From: Aphanothece hegewaldii CCALA 016 | GTDB taxonomy: Bacteria > Cyanobacteriota > Cyanobacteriia > Cyanobacteriales > Microcystaceae | Direction: 5' to 3' | Length of the DNA stretch: 64,000 nucleotides | NCBI RefSeq assembly: GCF_003007785.1 | Contig: NZ_PXOH01000017.1 | Location: 45,955-109,954 of the forward strand | In this document: one piece after another, positions 1 to 9,084 of the stretch | How the letters are laid out: every line of letters begins with the position of its first letter | Position numbering within the stretch: the first letter of the stretch is position 1 | The notes under the pieces: model-generated | Database searches by the model: none | What the model saw: only the letters and a program-made list of their open reading frames with translations | Told to the model about the DNA's origin: nothing | Program-made: the position numbers and the translations under genes

Positions 1-390
1 CAACAGGTTAAATTAATTTCAGATTTGCTCAAAAATTTTGAACTAGAGCAACTTGAAGCTTTCCAAATTGAAATTCCCTCATTAAAAGAAGAAGTAACAA
101 GAAACCAAAAGCAAAGGGAACTGGCGCAACTTAAAGATGCACAGAGAATTGCCCAAGGATTTCTACCTTTAACTCTAGTTGCTGATTCTTGGATTGAAGA
201 ACGGTGGGAAACTAAAACTACAGTCTCAGGGCAGGAGAGAAGATATCTGTATTATTTTATAAAATGGAAAGAAGGGAAACGATTGAGAAGCAAATCTTTG
301 AGACGGGAAGATCTAGCTGATCCTGAAATTCGAGCAATCGTTGAACGGAAACTTGGCAAGCCAATTGATCCTTCTTTTGAAAAGTTTTAA
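1..390 (+). CDS. Hypothetical protein, 5' end outside window
   Basis: The reading frame is open from the first base of the window to a TAA at 388-390, so the true start lies upstream; an internal TTG at 25 is only the first possible start inside the window. About 130 residues are visible. The first half is Glu/Lys/Gln-rich and probably helical or coiled-coil (residues with repeated ELEQLEAF, KQRELAQLKDAQR). The second half is basic and has a compact segment around YLYYFIKWKEGKRLRSKSLRR followed by a helix ending KLGKPIDP. I do not recognise the family. The mix of coiled coil and basic C-terminus would suit a DNA-associated plasmid protein, but this is only inference. Confidence 0.6.
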   Translation, partial: QQVKLISDLLKNFELEQLEAFQIEIPSLKEEVTRNQKQRELAQLKDAQRIAQGFLPLTLVADSWIEERWETKTTVSGQERRYLYYFIKWKEGKRLRSKSLRREDLADPEIRAIVERKLGKPIDPSFEKF

Positions 391-463
391 GTTTTGTAAA
401 ATTATTCGTGAACGGCACTATTCTTGAAATTAAATTTATGTTATCTTAACGGGTAAATAAAAA

Positions 464-479
464 GGTAGGCTTACCTACC
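464..479. promoter_or_regulatory. Short perfect inverted repeat before the 501 gene
   Basis: GGTAGG and CCTACC are separated by CTTA, 22 bases upstream of the ATG at 501. It could be an operator, a leader hairpin or a weak terminator of the preceding gene (there is no T-run on either side). Confidence 0.35.
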
Positions 480-500
480 CACAAACAATAAGTAACAACT

Positions 501-1778
501 ATGTTAGCACAATCTCAAGTGTCTATTGCGCCTCCTGTTTGCACTTCAAGATCGCTCTCCTACTACATCTCCTGCGGTCAGTGGTATCGCCAAGAGAAAG
601 AAAATCTTGTAGCCGAAGCAGAATCGAAAAAACAAGCAATCGAAGCTTGGAACGAATATCTAAGACAATCGGGCAATACCTCTTTCATTAAACATTGCCT
701 GATGATGAGTAAAACATGGGAAGCTTTAGATGAATCGGTACAAGAAGAATTATCGGCTCTTCCTCTACCGAGTTACCTAACTTGTACTGCTGCGGTGAAC
801 TTAATGAAAGTCCCTGTCGATGTACTCGGCCAATGTCTAGCTCGATTACGAGAACAAGGAGAACTACAGAATAAGGACGTGAGCGCGATCGCTAAACTGT
901 TCCACTTCAAAAAGAAAACTCATTTAATTCTAGAAATGGAAATGAGCAACGACGACTGGCAGTTGCTCGCAAAAAAGTACAAGTTAACTCCTGAACAATT
1001 AGTGATCGTTAAAGAAACAGCACTTATGATCGCACTTCATGAGACTGTATTTACAGATCATGTCTTCCAAGCATTAACCGAATTGGGATATGATGCGTCA
1101 CTCATTCAACCTAAACTCAAAAAACAGTTTACCGAAAAAGATGTAACAGTCAGAGTAGAAGAAGCAACTGTTGAATATAGAGTTAAAATTGCTGATCTCG
1201 AAAAAAAACTTGACGAGGCTCAAAGTATAAAACAGATTCAGCCAATCAATACAATTATGGAAAACGTCTCTCAAGAAATAGACGAACCAGTAGTTGAAGA
1301 ATTAGATTCACATAAACAAGTGCTTGAAGATGCCGCGTTAACACAGGCAGTTGTTGAAAATCATGAAACTGTGCCTCAAATCAAAACGCTTAAAGACCTA
1401 AAAGGATACAATGCGATCGCACCCTTTGATGGAGTATTAAAATCAGGATATTTGGGAAATCAGAACGGGACAAAAAATACAGTTCAGTTTAAAAAAGCAG
1501 AAGACCGTAAAATTTATACCTTCGATTTTAGCGAGGTTCAAGTTGAGTATGGCGCTCGTTTTCGCCACTTAGATGAGTTAATCGAAGAATTTGAGTTAAC
1601 TGTAGAAGACAGAAATACAGAACAACTACAACTCGAAGTAGAAGAACGAAAAGCTCAACATAAAAATGGCAAAGCTAAAGGGTTTGGAGGAAAATACGAT
1701 AATAATCCTCTTCCTTTAAATCACTCAAAAAAAAGCAAAGGCTTTAATGCAACCCGGAAAATAAGTGGTGTGCGTTGA
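501..1778 (+). CDS. Hypothetical plasmid protein with central coiled coil
   Basis: A 425-residue protein starting at ATG 501. The N-terminal half (about 1-215) is helical and includes a segment resembling a small helix-turn-helix region (VNLMKVPVDVLGQCLARL). Residues about 215-245 form a coiled coil (VEYRVKIADLEKKLDEAQ). The C-terminal part (about 300-365) looks like a separate beta-rich domain beginning KTLKDLKGYNAIAPFDGVL, and the tail is basic and glycine/lysine-rich. I do not recognise the family. Its location beside a ParB/methyltransferase-like gene and a ribbon-helix-helix repressor suggests a plasmid maintenance role, but nothing in the sequence proves it. Confidence 0.65.
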   Translation: MLAQSQVSIAPPVCTSRSLSYYISCGQWYRQEKENLVAEAESKKQAIEAWNEYLRQSGNTSFIKHCLMMSKTWEALDESVQEELSALPLPSYLTCTAAVNLMKVPVDVLGQCLARLREQGELQNKDVSAIAKLFHFKKKTHLILEMEMSNDDWQLLAKKYKLTPEQLVIVKETALMIALHETVFTDHVFQALTELGYDASLIQPKLKKQFTEKDVTVRVEEATVEYRVKIADLEKKLDEAQSIKQIQPINTIMENVSQEIDEPVVEELDSHKQVLEDAALTQAVVENHETVPQIKTLKDLKGYNAIAPFDGVLKSGYLGNQNGTKNTVQFKKAEDRKIYTFDFSEVQVEYGARFRHLDELIEEFELTVEDRNTEQLQLEVEERKAQHKNGKAKGFGGKYDNNPLPLNHSKKSKGFNATRKISGVR

Positions 1779-1898
1779 TTAATTTTCGTCCTATTTTTCT
1801 TTTTTTCAAAACATCAGGTAAATTTTGTCTGACCAACGAATTGACCAGATTATAAAAAAAAGAATCTTCTCTGTCTACAGAAGTTCATCAGAAATCTT

Positions 1899-2066
1899 AT
1901 GCCGAACCTCATTGGGCGATCTGTATATTTGGCTCATGCTGATGGTCAATTAGAATATTTAGGCAAAATTATTGATTTGACCAACAATTATCTAGTGATT
2001 GCCTATAAGTGTTTTGTTAGCTACTATCGTTGGAAGGATATTGGTTGGAAGCTGCCAACCCAGTGA
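1899..2066 (+). CDS. Small 55-residue protein, possible
   Basis: ATG at 1899 opens a short frame ending TGA at 2064-2066. The product begins MPNLIGRSVYLAHADGQLEY and continues with an alternating hydrophobic pattern (LGKIIDLTNNYLVIAY) that looks like a small beta-barrel fold. It overlaps the extreme 5' extension of the next frame, which is one reason for placing the next gene's start at 2155 and not further upstream. No strong ribosome binding site is visible. Function unknown. Confidence 0.4.
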   Translation: MPNLIGRSVYLAHADGQLEYLGKIIDLTNNYLVIAYKCFVSYYRWKDIGWKLPTQ

Positions 2067-2154
2067 GCTTGAAGTAGTTAAAAACGTATCAGCATCGTTC
2101 TCGCTAAAATGCTATGATCGTTTAACTATTAGTATTGATAGTGGCGACTTATTC

Positions 2155-3336
2155 ATGGCATCAAGCGGTCAAATCAAAGCCTCAAAACGACTTAAAGATA
2201 AGCCAACAGAACAAAGTTTATCTGTTGAGGGAGTTGATTTGCCTTCGGTGGTTTCTAAAGAAGAAAAGCTTTTACCGAGTTCGGTTAGCCATTCTCTGAC
2301 GAAAGAAAGGGAAATGCGTTCGGATGAGTTTTTAAGTCGTCATGATGAAAACAATCAATCCACCGAAGAATTTCTTCAAGCTAAAACATCGGAAGCGATC
2401 GCTGTTTATCAGGTTTATGTCAACTGTAAATACCAGTTGGCGAAAATTGCCCTTGAGGTTAGACAACGGGTTGGTCATGGCAAATTCCTGTCCTGGTTAA
2501 AAAACGACCTTCTTTCTACCTTAGATCTTAGCTCTCAAACACTCTATCGGTGGATGCGAATTGCTAAAACGTTTGGAGAAGAATTTGAAGAGTTGGAATT
2601 TACTCATTATGAGAAATTTCAGGATCTCGCTTTATATTATTTGTCTAAAAAGAATGTGCCATATTCGGCTAGAGCCGAAGCAATTAAAAGGGTCGCTGAG
2701 GGTGAATTTATTACTTTAGACGTAGCTGAATTAATCACTGAACCTTACATTACACCAAAAAGTGATGAGAGTAAAAAAGAAGAATTAGAACCCCCGACTG
2801 AGCTAAATAAAACATCTAAAAGCGGACTCGCTACCACTTCGTTCTCGCTTGCGGGGGGAGCAACAGCACCATTAATCATCACTAGCTTACCAAAGCCAGA
2901 GATTATTGCTGTTCGCCCAGGAGCCGCTCTAAATACTAAAGTTAAGGAACGAGCGATTAAACAAGATTCTTGGCATCAGCTAGGAAAACACAAGCTTTAC
3001 TGTGGCTATCCGAATGCACCGCAATTTAAAAAGAAACTGCCGAAAAATATTAGTGCCATCTTCACCTTTGCACCAACTCCAGATTGGCAATTGAGTAGCC
3101 CGTGTCAAGCTAAATCAATTAATGCCGTGTATTCTGAGTACGAAGATTTTGACTACGAACAAATATTTCAGTCGTTTTTAAACGTGGCAACTGAAAGTAA
3201 TGATGTTTTAGTTTGTTGTTATTTTCCGATTGCTGAATGTTTAGCGATCGCTGAGAATTTGGGCTTGAATTGTTTCATTGCTGAACCTGACGTTGAGCGA
3301 TGTCAGGCGATTGTTAAAGCTTGGAATCAAAACTAA
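2155..3336 (+). CDS. DUF3102-like protein with decayed DNA-methyltransferase-like C-terminus
   Basis: The start is set at ATG 2155 (MASSGQIKAS...); the frame runs open upstream but without a better start and would overlap the small gene at 1899-2066. The product is about 393 residues. Around residues 75-185 it carries a segment like DUF3102/KilA-type plasmid proteins (LAKIALEVRQRVGHGKFLSW, then a helix with QTLYRWMRIAKTF). The last 130 residues begin DSWHQLGKHKLYCGYP and end AEPDVERCQAIVKAWNQN, which follows the layout of ParB-linked N4/N6 DNA methyltransferases (W-x-LG-H-L-x-CG near the start, E/PxxC...ERW near the end). The DPPY catalytic motif is not present where expected (FTFAPTPDW instead), so methylation activity is unlikely. 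Its 3' end overlaps the convergent repressor gene by 23 bases. Confidence 0.6.
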   Translation: MASSGQIKASKRLKDKPTEQSLSVEGVDLPSVVSKEEKLLPSSVSHSLTKEREMRSDEFLSRHDENNQSTEEFLQAKTSEAIAVYQVYVNCKYQLAKIALEVRQRVGHGKFLSWLKNDLLSTLDLSSQTLYRWMRIAKTFGEEFEELEFTHYEKFQDLALYYLSKKNVPYSARAEAIKRVAEGEFITLDVAELITEPYITPKSDESKKEELEPPTELNKTSKSGLATTSFSLAGGATAPLIITSLPKPEIIAVRPGAALNTKVKERAIKQDSWHQLGKHKLYCGYPNAPQFKKKLPKNISAIFTFAPTPDWQLSSPCQAKSINAVYSEYEDFDYEQIFQSFLNVATESNDVLVCCYFPIAECLAIAENLGLNCFIAEPDVERCQAIVKAWNQN

Positions 3337-3595
3337 CTGATTTTAGTTTTTTTGCGGCTAAAATACATTTTTCAATTTTACTAAGCTTTAACCCGTGATT
3401 TTGAATTTGCTCTTTCAAATCTTTAAGATCTTTCTTCCAAGTCAAGTCGGGGCTTTCGAGTAAACTCCTAATAGCTAACGTCACGGCTTCATTCAGATTG
3501 ATGTGATGAGTAATCGCATATTTTTCTAAAGTATTTCGTAAATCCTCTTCAAGTCTGATAGTTAATCTGGATTTATCTTTGTTTTGGTAATTCAT
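3314..3595 (-). CDS. Ribbon-helix-helix (CopG-like) repressor
   Basis: A 93-residue protein. Residues about 8-47 give the ribbon-helix-helix pattern: a basic beta strand (SRLTIRLEEDLRNTLEKYA) followed by two helices (HHINLNEAVTLAIRSLLE). The rest is charged and probably coiled-coil. Such proteins bind short DNA repeats as dimers and commonly repress their own gene and a plasmid operon. The gene is divergent from the type IV secretion cluster; the 316-bp intergenic region contains five copies of a TGCTGTCA/TGACAGCA octamer and two perfect inverted repeats, which makes this protein the obvious candidate regulator of both directions. The 3' end overlaps the neighbouring + strand gene by 23 bases. 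Confidence 0.75.
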   Translation of the reverse strand: MNYQNKDKSRLTIRLEEDLRNTLEKYAITHHINLNEAVTLAIRSLLESPDLTWKKDLKDLKEQIQNHGLKLSKIEKCILAAKKLKSVSFDSKL

Positions 3596-3635
3596 CGTTA
3601 TTTCTTATAACTTTCTCAAGAGAGTGAGGAGAAAA

Positions 3636-3866
3636 TGCTGTCAAATTAGCTGTCAAAACTGAGATTTTTTTGAATTGATATTTTTCTAATTTCTTTGACT
3701 AATAATTATTGTAGCAGATTTACTTTTTCTGGAGTTGCTGTCAGAAGTGACAGCAATTTAACAAAGTTTTTATATTTAAGACAAGTTGGAATAGGCTAGG
3801 CATTCAATAATTTATCTCTTAAGATATTTGTTGTGAACATAAAAGCTGACAGCACAGCTTTTATGT
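3636..3866. promoter_or_regulatory. Candidate operator array in divergent intergenic region
   Basis: The octamer TGCTGTCA (or AGCTGTCA) occurs at 3636-3643, 3648-3655 and 3736-3743, and its complement TGACAGCA at 3748-3755 and 3847-3854. Two of these form the perfect inverted repeat TTGCTGTCA/TGACAGCAA (3735-3743, 3748-3756). A second perfect 12-bp inverted repeat, ACATAAAAGCTG/CAGCTTTTATGT (3837-3848, 3855-3866), ends 45 bases before the first secretion gene. This is what would be expected for an operator of the adjacent ribbon-helix-helix protein. Confidence 0.5.
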
Positions 3867-3911
3867 CAAACTTCAAAATTTTTCTTCCTCTTAATTATAA
3901 GAGTTTTTGCC

Positions 3912-4490
3912 ATGTACATACAACAGGGTAATTTTGCCGTACAAAAAGTCAATCCGCAGAAAAAGCTGTATCAACTTTCAGGATTGTTAATCATGTGTTC
4001 GGTTGGGTTATGGCAAGCAATCCAAGATCCGCTACCTCTTTGGGTAGGAGGAATGGTTTCCATAACAGCACTGTTCCTCTCACAAGACAAAACGCTCAAT
4101 AAACTAGAGCGTCGTTGGCTCTGGATGACTGTTGCTTCCTTAATTTTCATTCCTCTTTTCTTCGGACATATTGAGCCAAGCCATGCTTTTATCTGGTCGA
4201 AAGTTGAGGCAACCGCTAAAACTTTTGCGGGTAATGCAGCAGGGGCTAGTGCAACGGCTAAAACGGGTGAATTCATCAGTTTTGTTTTTAACGCTATGCG
4301 CTTTGTTTTCTTTGGAATGTTTGGTGCAGCAGTCTTTCAAGGCTGGCAATCTTATAAGCAAAGCGAAGATTTCGGGATGTTTGTTAATGGGATGATTGGC
4401 ACAACGGCGGCTATTGGCTTAATCGAAGTTGGCTCACAAGTTATGTTCCCATCTTTAAGCGGAGTAATAACAACAACAACAGGTTCTTAA
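3912..4490 (+). CDS. VirB2/TrbC-like pilin precursor
   Basis: A 192-residue very hydrophobic protein and the first gene of the secretion cluster. Membrane segments are visible around residues 19-37, 43-58, 69-87, 120-144 and 154-178. A plausible signal-peptidase site (EPSHA before F) lies near residue 92; cleavage there would leave a mature protein of about 100 residues with two membrane segments and an Ala/Gly-rich loop, which is the size and layout of VirB2/TrbC pilins. Identification rests on this layout and on position directly upstream of VirB3 and VirB4, not on a sequence motif. It would form the conjugative pilus or channel subunit. Confidence 0.6.
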   Translation: MYIQQGNFAVQKVNPQKKLYQLSGLLIMCSVGLWQAIQDPLPLWVGGMVSITALFLSQDKTLNKLERRWLWMTVASLIFIPLFFGHIEPSHAFIWSKVEATAKTFAGNAAGASATAKTGEFISFVFNAMRFVFFGMFGAAVFQGWQSYKQSEDFGMFVNGMIGTTAAIGLIEVGSQVMFPSLSGVITTTTGS

Positions 4491-4549
4491 GTCTGATCTT
4501 TTTAAATTGGGGCAAGTTCTAACTTTCACAAAAAGCCAAGCCTTACGCC

Positions 4550-4661
4550 GATTCAATGAACATTGACTTTCTATGGACAGTCTTCTAAAACATCGCTTAT
4601 TTATGATACACATGAACTAACTAATCAAGACTGTCCATATTTGTCCAGTTTTTTTCCAAGG
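4550..4661 (+). repeat. Hairpin element, copy 1 (112 bp)
   Basis: It starts GATTCAATGAAC and ends TTTTTTTCCAAGG. The left stem GACTTTCTATGGACAGTCTT (4565-4584) pairs imperfectly with AAGACTGTCCATATTTGTC (4627-4645); the loop is about 42 nt. It lies between the pilin gene and VirB3. The final GG runs straight into ATTCATAAA, which looks like another left end. Confidence 0.8.
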
Positions 4662-4685
4662 ATTCATAAAATCGATTAACAAGCA

Positions 4686-5048
4686 ATGTCTAATGAAAAG
4701 AATCCTCGATTAGTTAACCGCGCTGTCGGGATGCAATTAAAGATCGGGATGCTCCCACTGAGTCAATTAGCATTAATCGGCATGGTTGGGTTCATCCTAC
4801 TTTATTTAACACTTTTGCTTAAATGGCCTTTTTATGTTGGACTACTTCTGTTCGCTATTATCTCTGGAACATTAATCGCATTACTAGGAGATAAACCTTG
4901 GTTATTCCTGCATAAATTTGCTTTCCCTCCACAAATCGTTCGTGGAGGCTCTTGGTATCATCCTCTACTTCCTTCAAAAAATCTCGATAAATCTAATTAT
5001 TATGGCTGTCATCGGTACGAAAGAAAAGTTAAAAACCATTACCTATAA
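4686..5048 (+). CDS. virB3: VirB3-like inner-membrane protein
   Basis: A 120-residue protein starting at ATG 4686. It has a short basic cytoplasmic N-terminus (RLVNRAVGMQLKIGM) followed by two adjacent membrane segments (residues about 28-46 and 48-66) and a soluble C-terminus containing KPWLFLHKF. This is the standard VirB3 layout, a small membrane partner of the VirB4 ATPase. The gene overlaps the VirB4 coding region by 47 bases, consistent with translational coupling. Confidence 0.65.
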   Translation: MSNEKNPRLVNRAVGMQLKIGMLPLSQLALIGMVGFILLYLTLLLKWPFYVGLLLFAIISGTLIALLGDKPWLFLHKFAFPPQIVRGGSWYHPLLPSKNLDKSNYYGCHRYERKVKNHYL

Positions 5049-7860
5049 AATGGAGGCGTTTGAGAATAGTGTCCACTACCAAACAATGGTTTCCTACCGA
5101 ATGCAAGGACTTAACGTTGGAGCTTACCTGTTAAAGCGTTCCCCTAAAACACCTTATTCCTTAACTTTCGGTTTCGAGTGTCAAGGAATCCATAGTTTTT
5201 TATCAGACGAGCAGTTTGAACGAGCGTTCAATGCTTTAGAAAGTGGATTAAATGCTTTGCCTAATGGCGAAACATTAACCATACATTTAGGAGCCTATAA
5301 AAGCGATCGCTCTCGTCAAAAAACCTTAGATGAGTTAATTGCTCATACAAATTATCCAGAACTAGAATTCCTTTTACACGGGGAAAAAGCACGAGTAGCT
5401 GAACTGACTAAAAGTGGACTTAGAGAACCGAAAACCTTACACATTTTTGCCACCCATCGTTTAAGTCAAACCAATCAAGAGAAGCACTGGACAGATAAAA
5501 TCAGCAGTAGCTATCAAAAAATCTGGTCGGAATTTACGGGGGACAGTCAATCATTTAATTCGACTGAGCAATTCTTACGAGGAGCATGGGGTAAAGGTTT
5601 TTTGCACTGGAAAAATATTTTAGAACAACAGTTAGAATTGAAGCTGCAACCCATGACTGACCAGCAGATGTGGGATTATCAACATTATCGACTCAATTCA
5701 CGTGATATCCCTTCGCTCCCTGTACCACAAACAATTGTTGTTCAACAAGATCAGCCTCTTCAAGAAATCATCCGTTCCAGGCGACATGGAACAACTTTAC
5801 TCTTACAGACTGAACCTGAATACACAAAAGAATATGTCAAGCTTGGTGATGATTATCTAGGAGTTTTAACCTTTTGGGATAAACCTGGAGCATGGTCAGA
5901 TAAACGCCATCAACTTCCTTATCTATGTAACTTAGTTGCTCATGATATCGTTACAGATACGGAAATTATTGTACAACTTCAGCCAGGAGACGATAAAAAG
6001 CTTAACTGGAAGCTATCGCGTTTAACCAAACAGGGACTTGCTAAATCTAACTACCGTCAGAGCAAAAATGATGTCGATGTCGCTTCCAAATTAAAAGCGC
6101 AATTAGGGGAAGAAGCGCAATTACGAATCTTAATGGGTGAAGTTCCAATTTACGTTTCTGTTGTTTTTCTCGTCAGGCGAAAATCGTTGAATGAATTAGA
6201 AGATGCCTGTCGATTTATTCAAAACTCTTTCAAACGTCCCGCGTGGGTGGTTCGAGAACGTCAAATCACGTGGGATGTTTGGCGGCAGACATTACCTATT
6301 GTTGATGAGCCTTTACTGGTCTCAATGGCTTCGGGTTTTAAAACTGACCGGCGGATGCAATATCTCAAACAAGAAACGATGGGATTTCTTCCTCTAGTTA
6401 AAACCTATAGCAGAGATAACAAAGGCTTGGAACTGATTGCAGAAGATGGCGGAACTCCTATTCATCTCGACTTGTTCAGTCCTGGAAATGATAAACATCG
6501 CCATGTTCTAGTCCTCGGAACAACTCGTTCGGGAAAATCTGTATTAGTGGGCGGATTAATTACTCAAGCATTAAGTCATAATGTTCCCATCGTGGCACTT
6601 GATTATCCCAAGGAAACAGGAGAATCGACTTATAGTGCTTATACCCGTTTTATGGAGGGGTTTGGTGCTTATTTTAACGTTGCTCAAGAATCGATCAACC
6701 TGTTTGAGATCCCTAACCTTTATCGTTTTTCACCAGAGATCCAGAAAATTCGCCTTACAGCTTTTAAAGATTTTCTTGTTACCTGTTTACAGGCAATGGT
6801 TGTTTTAGATTCCCCCGATATCCTTCTCAATCAAACAATCCGGACTTGCTTGTATGATGCGATTAATAATTTCTTTGAAAATCGAGCAATTCAAAAAAAT
6901 TACCGAAAAGCTTTAACGGCATCTTTTGGCTCAAAGGATAAACAGAAAATCCCAACCTTAAAAATCTTCCTCCTTTATTTAATGAATTTAATCAATAAAG
7001 GATTCTTTAAAGTTTCTAACCGAGAGCATCAATTAGCTGAAACGTTAACTCAAAAAGCTCTAGACCAAATTTTGTTGCGGCTTAAATACTGGACAAATAG
7101 TATGGTTGGCAAAGCGATTTCCCAACCTTCTTCAGTCCGAACTAACGCTTTGTTAACGGTGTTAGCTCTGACCAACGTTTCTGATAACGAAGACGCGGCG
7201 ATCCTTTCTTTAGTTGCCTATGCCTTTTCTCTCAAACGAGCAATGGAATTCCCATTATCGATCTTTTTTATTGATGAAAGTCCCATTTTGTTTAAATTTA
7301 ATTCAGTTCGTCAGATTGTTGAATCAATAATTGCTAATGGTGCTAAATCAGGGATTCGCTGCATCATTTCAGCCCAAAGCCCTGATAAAATTGCCACTTC
7401 TAAAGAAGGAATGCAAATTCTCTCTAATATCAATACAAAGTTGATTGGCAAAGTCGTCAATTCGGCTGTTGATAATATTTGTTCGATTCTTAAATATCCT
7501 CGTGAGATGGTTTTAGCTTGTGCTGAGAAATTTAAGATGAACCCCTATTACCTTTATTCCCAGTGGCTTCTTGAAGACGATGGCAAGATGAGCTTTTGTC
7601 GTTATTACGTTCCCTATGTTCATTTAGGGTTAGTAGCGAATAACCAAGATGAGCAGTCGATTCGGGAGGAATTTGAAAAAGCTTATACCGATAAATATGA
7701 AGCGATGTCTTATTTTTCAAGAGCTTTGGTTAAAAGTATCCAGTCGGGACAACCGCTTGGCTTAGTGGCTAAAGATTTTCTTCCATTGCCACAACAAAAT
7801 ATTCATGAAACCGATAAAAAAAGTCAAGATTTTAGCAATATATTAATAAAAGCAGCATAA
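5002..7860 (+). CDS. virB4: VirB4/TraC-family secretion ATPase
   Basis: The start is placed at ATG 5002 (MAVIGTKEKLK); the frame runs a little further upstream but only through VirB3-coding sequence. The product is 952 residues, longer than the roughly 800 usual for VirB4. The N-terminal 480 residues form the variable VirB4 region. The Walker A motif GTTRSGKS is at residues 506-513, and the Walker B motif FFIDESP has its acidic pair at about 758-759, followed by ISAQSPDKI, the conserved glutamine-containing motif after Walker B. This ATPase drives pilus assembly and substrate transport at the inner membrane. Its stop codon overlaps the next ATG by one base (TAATG). Confidence 0.88.
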   Translation: MAVIGTKEKLKTITYKMEAFENSVHYQTMVSYRMQGLNVGAYLLKRSPKTPYSLTFGFECQGIHSFLSDEQFERAFNALESGLNALPNGETLTIHLGAYKSDRSRQKTLDELIAHTNYPELEFLLHGEKARVAELTKSGLREPKTLHIFATHRLSQTNQEKHWTDKISSSYQKIWSEFTGDSQSFNSTEQFLRGAWGKGFLHWKNILEQQLELKLQPMTDQQMWDYQHYRLNSRDIPSLPVPQTIVVQQDQPLQEIIRSRRHGTTLLLQTEPEYTKEYVKLGDDYLGVLTFWDKPGAWSDKRHQLPYLCNLVAHDIVTDTEIIVQLQPGDDKKLNWKLSRLTKQGLAKSNYRQSKNDVDVASKLKAQLGEEAQLRILMGEVPIYVSVVFLVRRKSLNELEDACRFIQNSFKRPAWVVRERQITWDVWRQTLPIVDEPLLVSMASGFKTDRRMQYLKQETMGFLPLVKTYSRDNKGLELIAEDGGTPIHLDLFSPGNDKHRHVLVLGTTRSGKSVLVGGLITQALSHNVPIVALDYPKETGESTYSAYTRFMEGFGAYFNVAQESINLFEIPNLYRFSPEIQKIRLTAFKDFLVTCLQAMVVLDSPDILLNQTIRTCLYDAINNFFENRAIQKNYRKALTASFGSKDKQKIPTLKIFLLYLMNLINKGFFKVSNREHQLAETLTQKALDQILLRLKYWTNSMVGKAISQPSSVRTNALLTVLALTNVSDNEDAAILSLVAYAFSLKRAMEFPLSIFFIDESPILFKFNSVRQIVESIIANGAKSGIRCIISAQSPDKIATSKEGMQILSNINTKLIGKVVNSAVDNICSILKYPREMVLACAEKFKMNPYYLYSQWLLEDDGKMSFCRYYVPYVHLGLVANNQDEQSIREEFEKAYTDKYEAMSYFSRALVKSIQSGQPLGLVAKDFLPLPQQNIHETDKKSQDFSNILIKAA

Positions 7861-9077
7861 TGAAAAAATTAGCACTCGTCATTATTTTAAGTTCGCAATT
7901 AGCAGTAGCGGTAAATCTTCCAGCTATTGCAGATGATACTACTACACCTGTCATTCCAACCAATACTGAAAACACATCAACAACTGAAAACGATGAGGGA
8001 TTGACCTTTGACGGAATATTAGGAACAATCAACGATTCATTAGATACTGTTGATGAATTCCTAGAAGGGGGAAGTGATTCAATCTCTGGTTATTTAGGAG
8101 AGGTTGCTGATTTAGTTGGCGATCTTTTTGGTGATACTGGCGGTCAAATTGCTGGCTTTTTTCAAGATGTGGCAAAAGTCATTAACTTGGTTAACCGTGT
8201 TGCTAATGGTGTTGGCAAAATTGGCAGTTTTTGGCAGGATTTTTACTCCTCTGCTTTAGGGGCTTTTGGTGAAGCTAAAAGCTGCATTTCTTCCCCCATT
8301 ACTATCAATGGTTCGAGTCAATTGATTGATTATGATCCTTCAACATGGTGTTTTGGACTGTTGGCTGGTGGTGATGGTGACGGCGATGGTGACGATGGTG
8401 GTGATGGTGACGATGGAGGAATCATCGATGAAGAGGAAGTATTTATTGACGCTCCCAGTTATCCATCTGGAATATTTATCCCTGACGACAGTAGCGAAGA
8501 AGAAGATGGTGGTGATGGTGACTCTTCTTCTGATCCAACAAAACCCAAAAGCATTCCTGAAGTTATGGCTTTGGCTGCTCAGGGAACAGTTACAGGTATC
8601 CCAGATCTTGATGAACTTCGCCAAATTGCTAATGAAGTCAATCTCAAAAATACGGATGCTTTCGAGACGATCAAGCCTGTTCGTAATTATCACACATTAG
8701 ACATGATTGAAAATGGAATTATAAGGAAAATAGGCGCACAACCTTTATCTAAAGCAGGACAACAGCAGGTTGCAGACACGGTTCGAGCAACACAACAGAT
8801 GATTGTTCAATCTTCGCAAATAGCCGCTTCGGCTCAAGGCAAAAAAATTACTCAAGATGTGATGAAGGACATGACAAGCATTCAAGCCACTCAATCAGGG
8901 ATCTTAGGCGCGATCGCATCTGATACCGCCACTAATCGATTTCAATCAGCAGCGACCAATGTGACACTGAGTAATATTTCCCGCCAATTAGCCGAACAGC
9001 AGAAGTATCAACGCTCCCAGAAAGGAGTTCTCGCTCAACAGCTACTTTTTAAAGGTTTTTCTTCTGATTTGAGGTAA
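7860..9077 (+). CDS. Exported T4SS-associated protein in the VirB5 position
   Basis: A 405-residue protein starting at the ATG overlapping the VirB4 stop. It has a clear N-terminal signal peptide (MKKLALVIILSSQLAVAVNL...AIA, cleavage near residue 24). A central acidic Gly/Asp run around residues 170-190 (GDGDGDGDDGGDGDDGG) could bind calcium or be a flexible linker; an Asp/Glu-rich stretch with GGDGDSSS follows. The C-terminal 130 residues are helical and Gln-rich (QQQVADTVRATQQMIVQSSQ). VirB5/TrbJ proteins are periplasmic helical proteins encoded between VirB4 and VirB6, so position and helical C-terminus fit, but I see no family-specific motif. Confidence 0.6.
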   Translation: MKKLALVIILSSQLAVAVNLPAIADDTTTPVIPTNTENTSTTENDEGLTFDGILGTINDSLDTVDEFLEGGSDSISGYLGEVADLVGDLFGDTGGQIAGFFQDVAKVINLVNRVANGVGKIGSFWQDFYSSALGAFGEAKSCISSPITINGSSQLIDYDPSTWCFGLLAGGDGDGDGDDGGDGDDGGIIDEEEVFIDAPSYPSGIFIPDDSSEEEDGGDGDSSSDPTKPKSIPEVMALAAQGTVTGIPDLDELRQIANEVNLKNTDAFETIKPVRNYHTLDMIENGIIRKIGAQPLSKAGQQQVADTVRATQQMIVQSSQIAASAQGKKITQDVMKDMTSIQATQSGILGAIASDTATNRFQSAATNVTLSNISRQLAEQQKYQRSQKGVLAQQLLFKGFSSDLR

Positions 9078-9084
9078 TAATTTT

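Noticed and set aside
1999..2154. Longer start (TTG 1999) for the DUF3102-like gene
   Set aside because: It overlaps the small frame at 1899-2066, lacks a ribosome binding site and encodes an atypical hydrophobic extension; ATG 2155 is more plausible.
8326..8700. Frames on both strands across the Asp/Gly-rich run
   Set aside because: They are by-products of the GATGGTGAC repeats in the VirB5-position gene.
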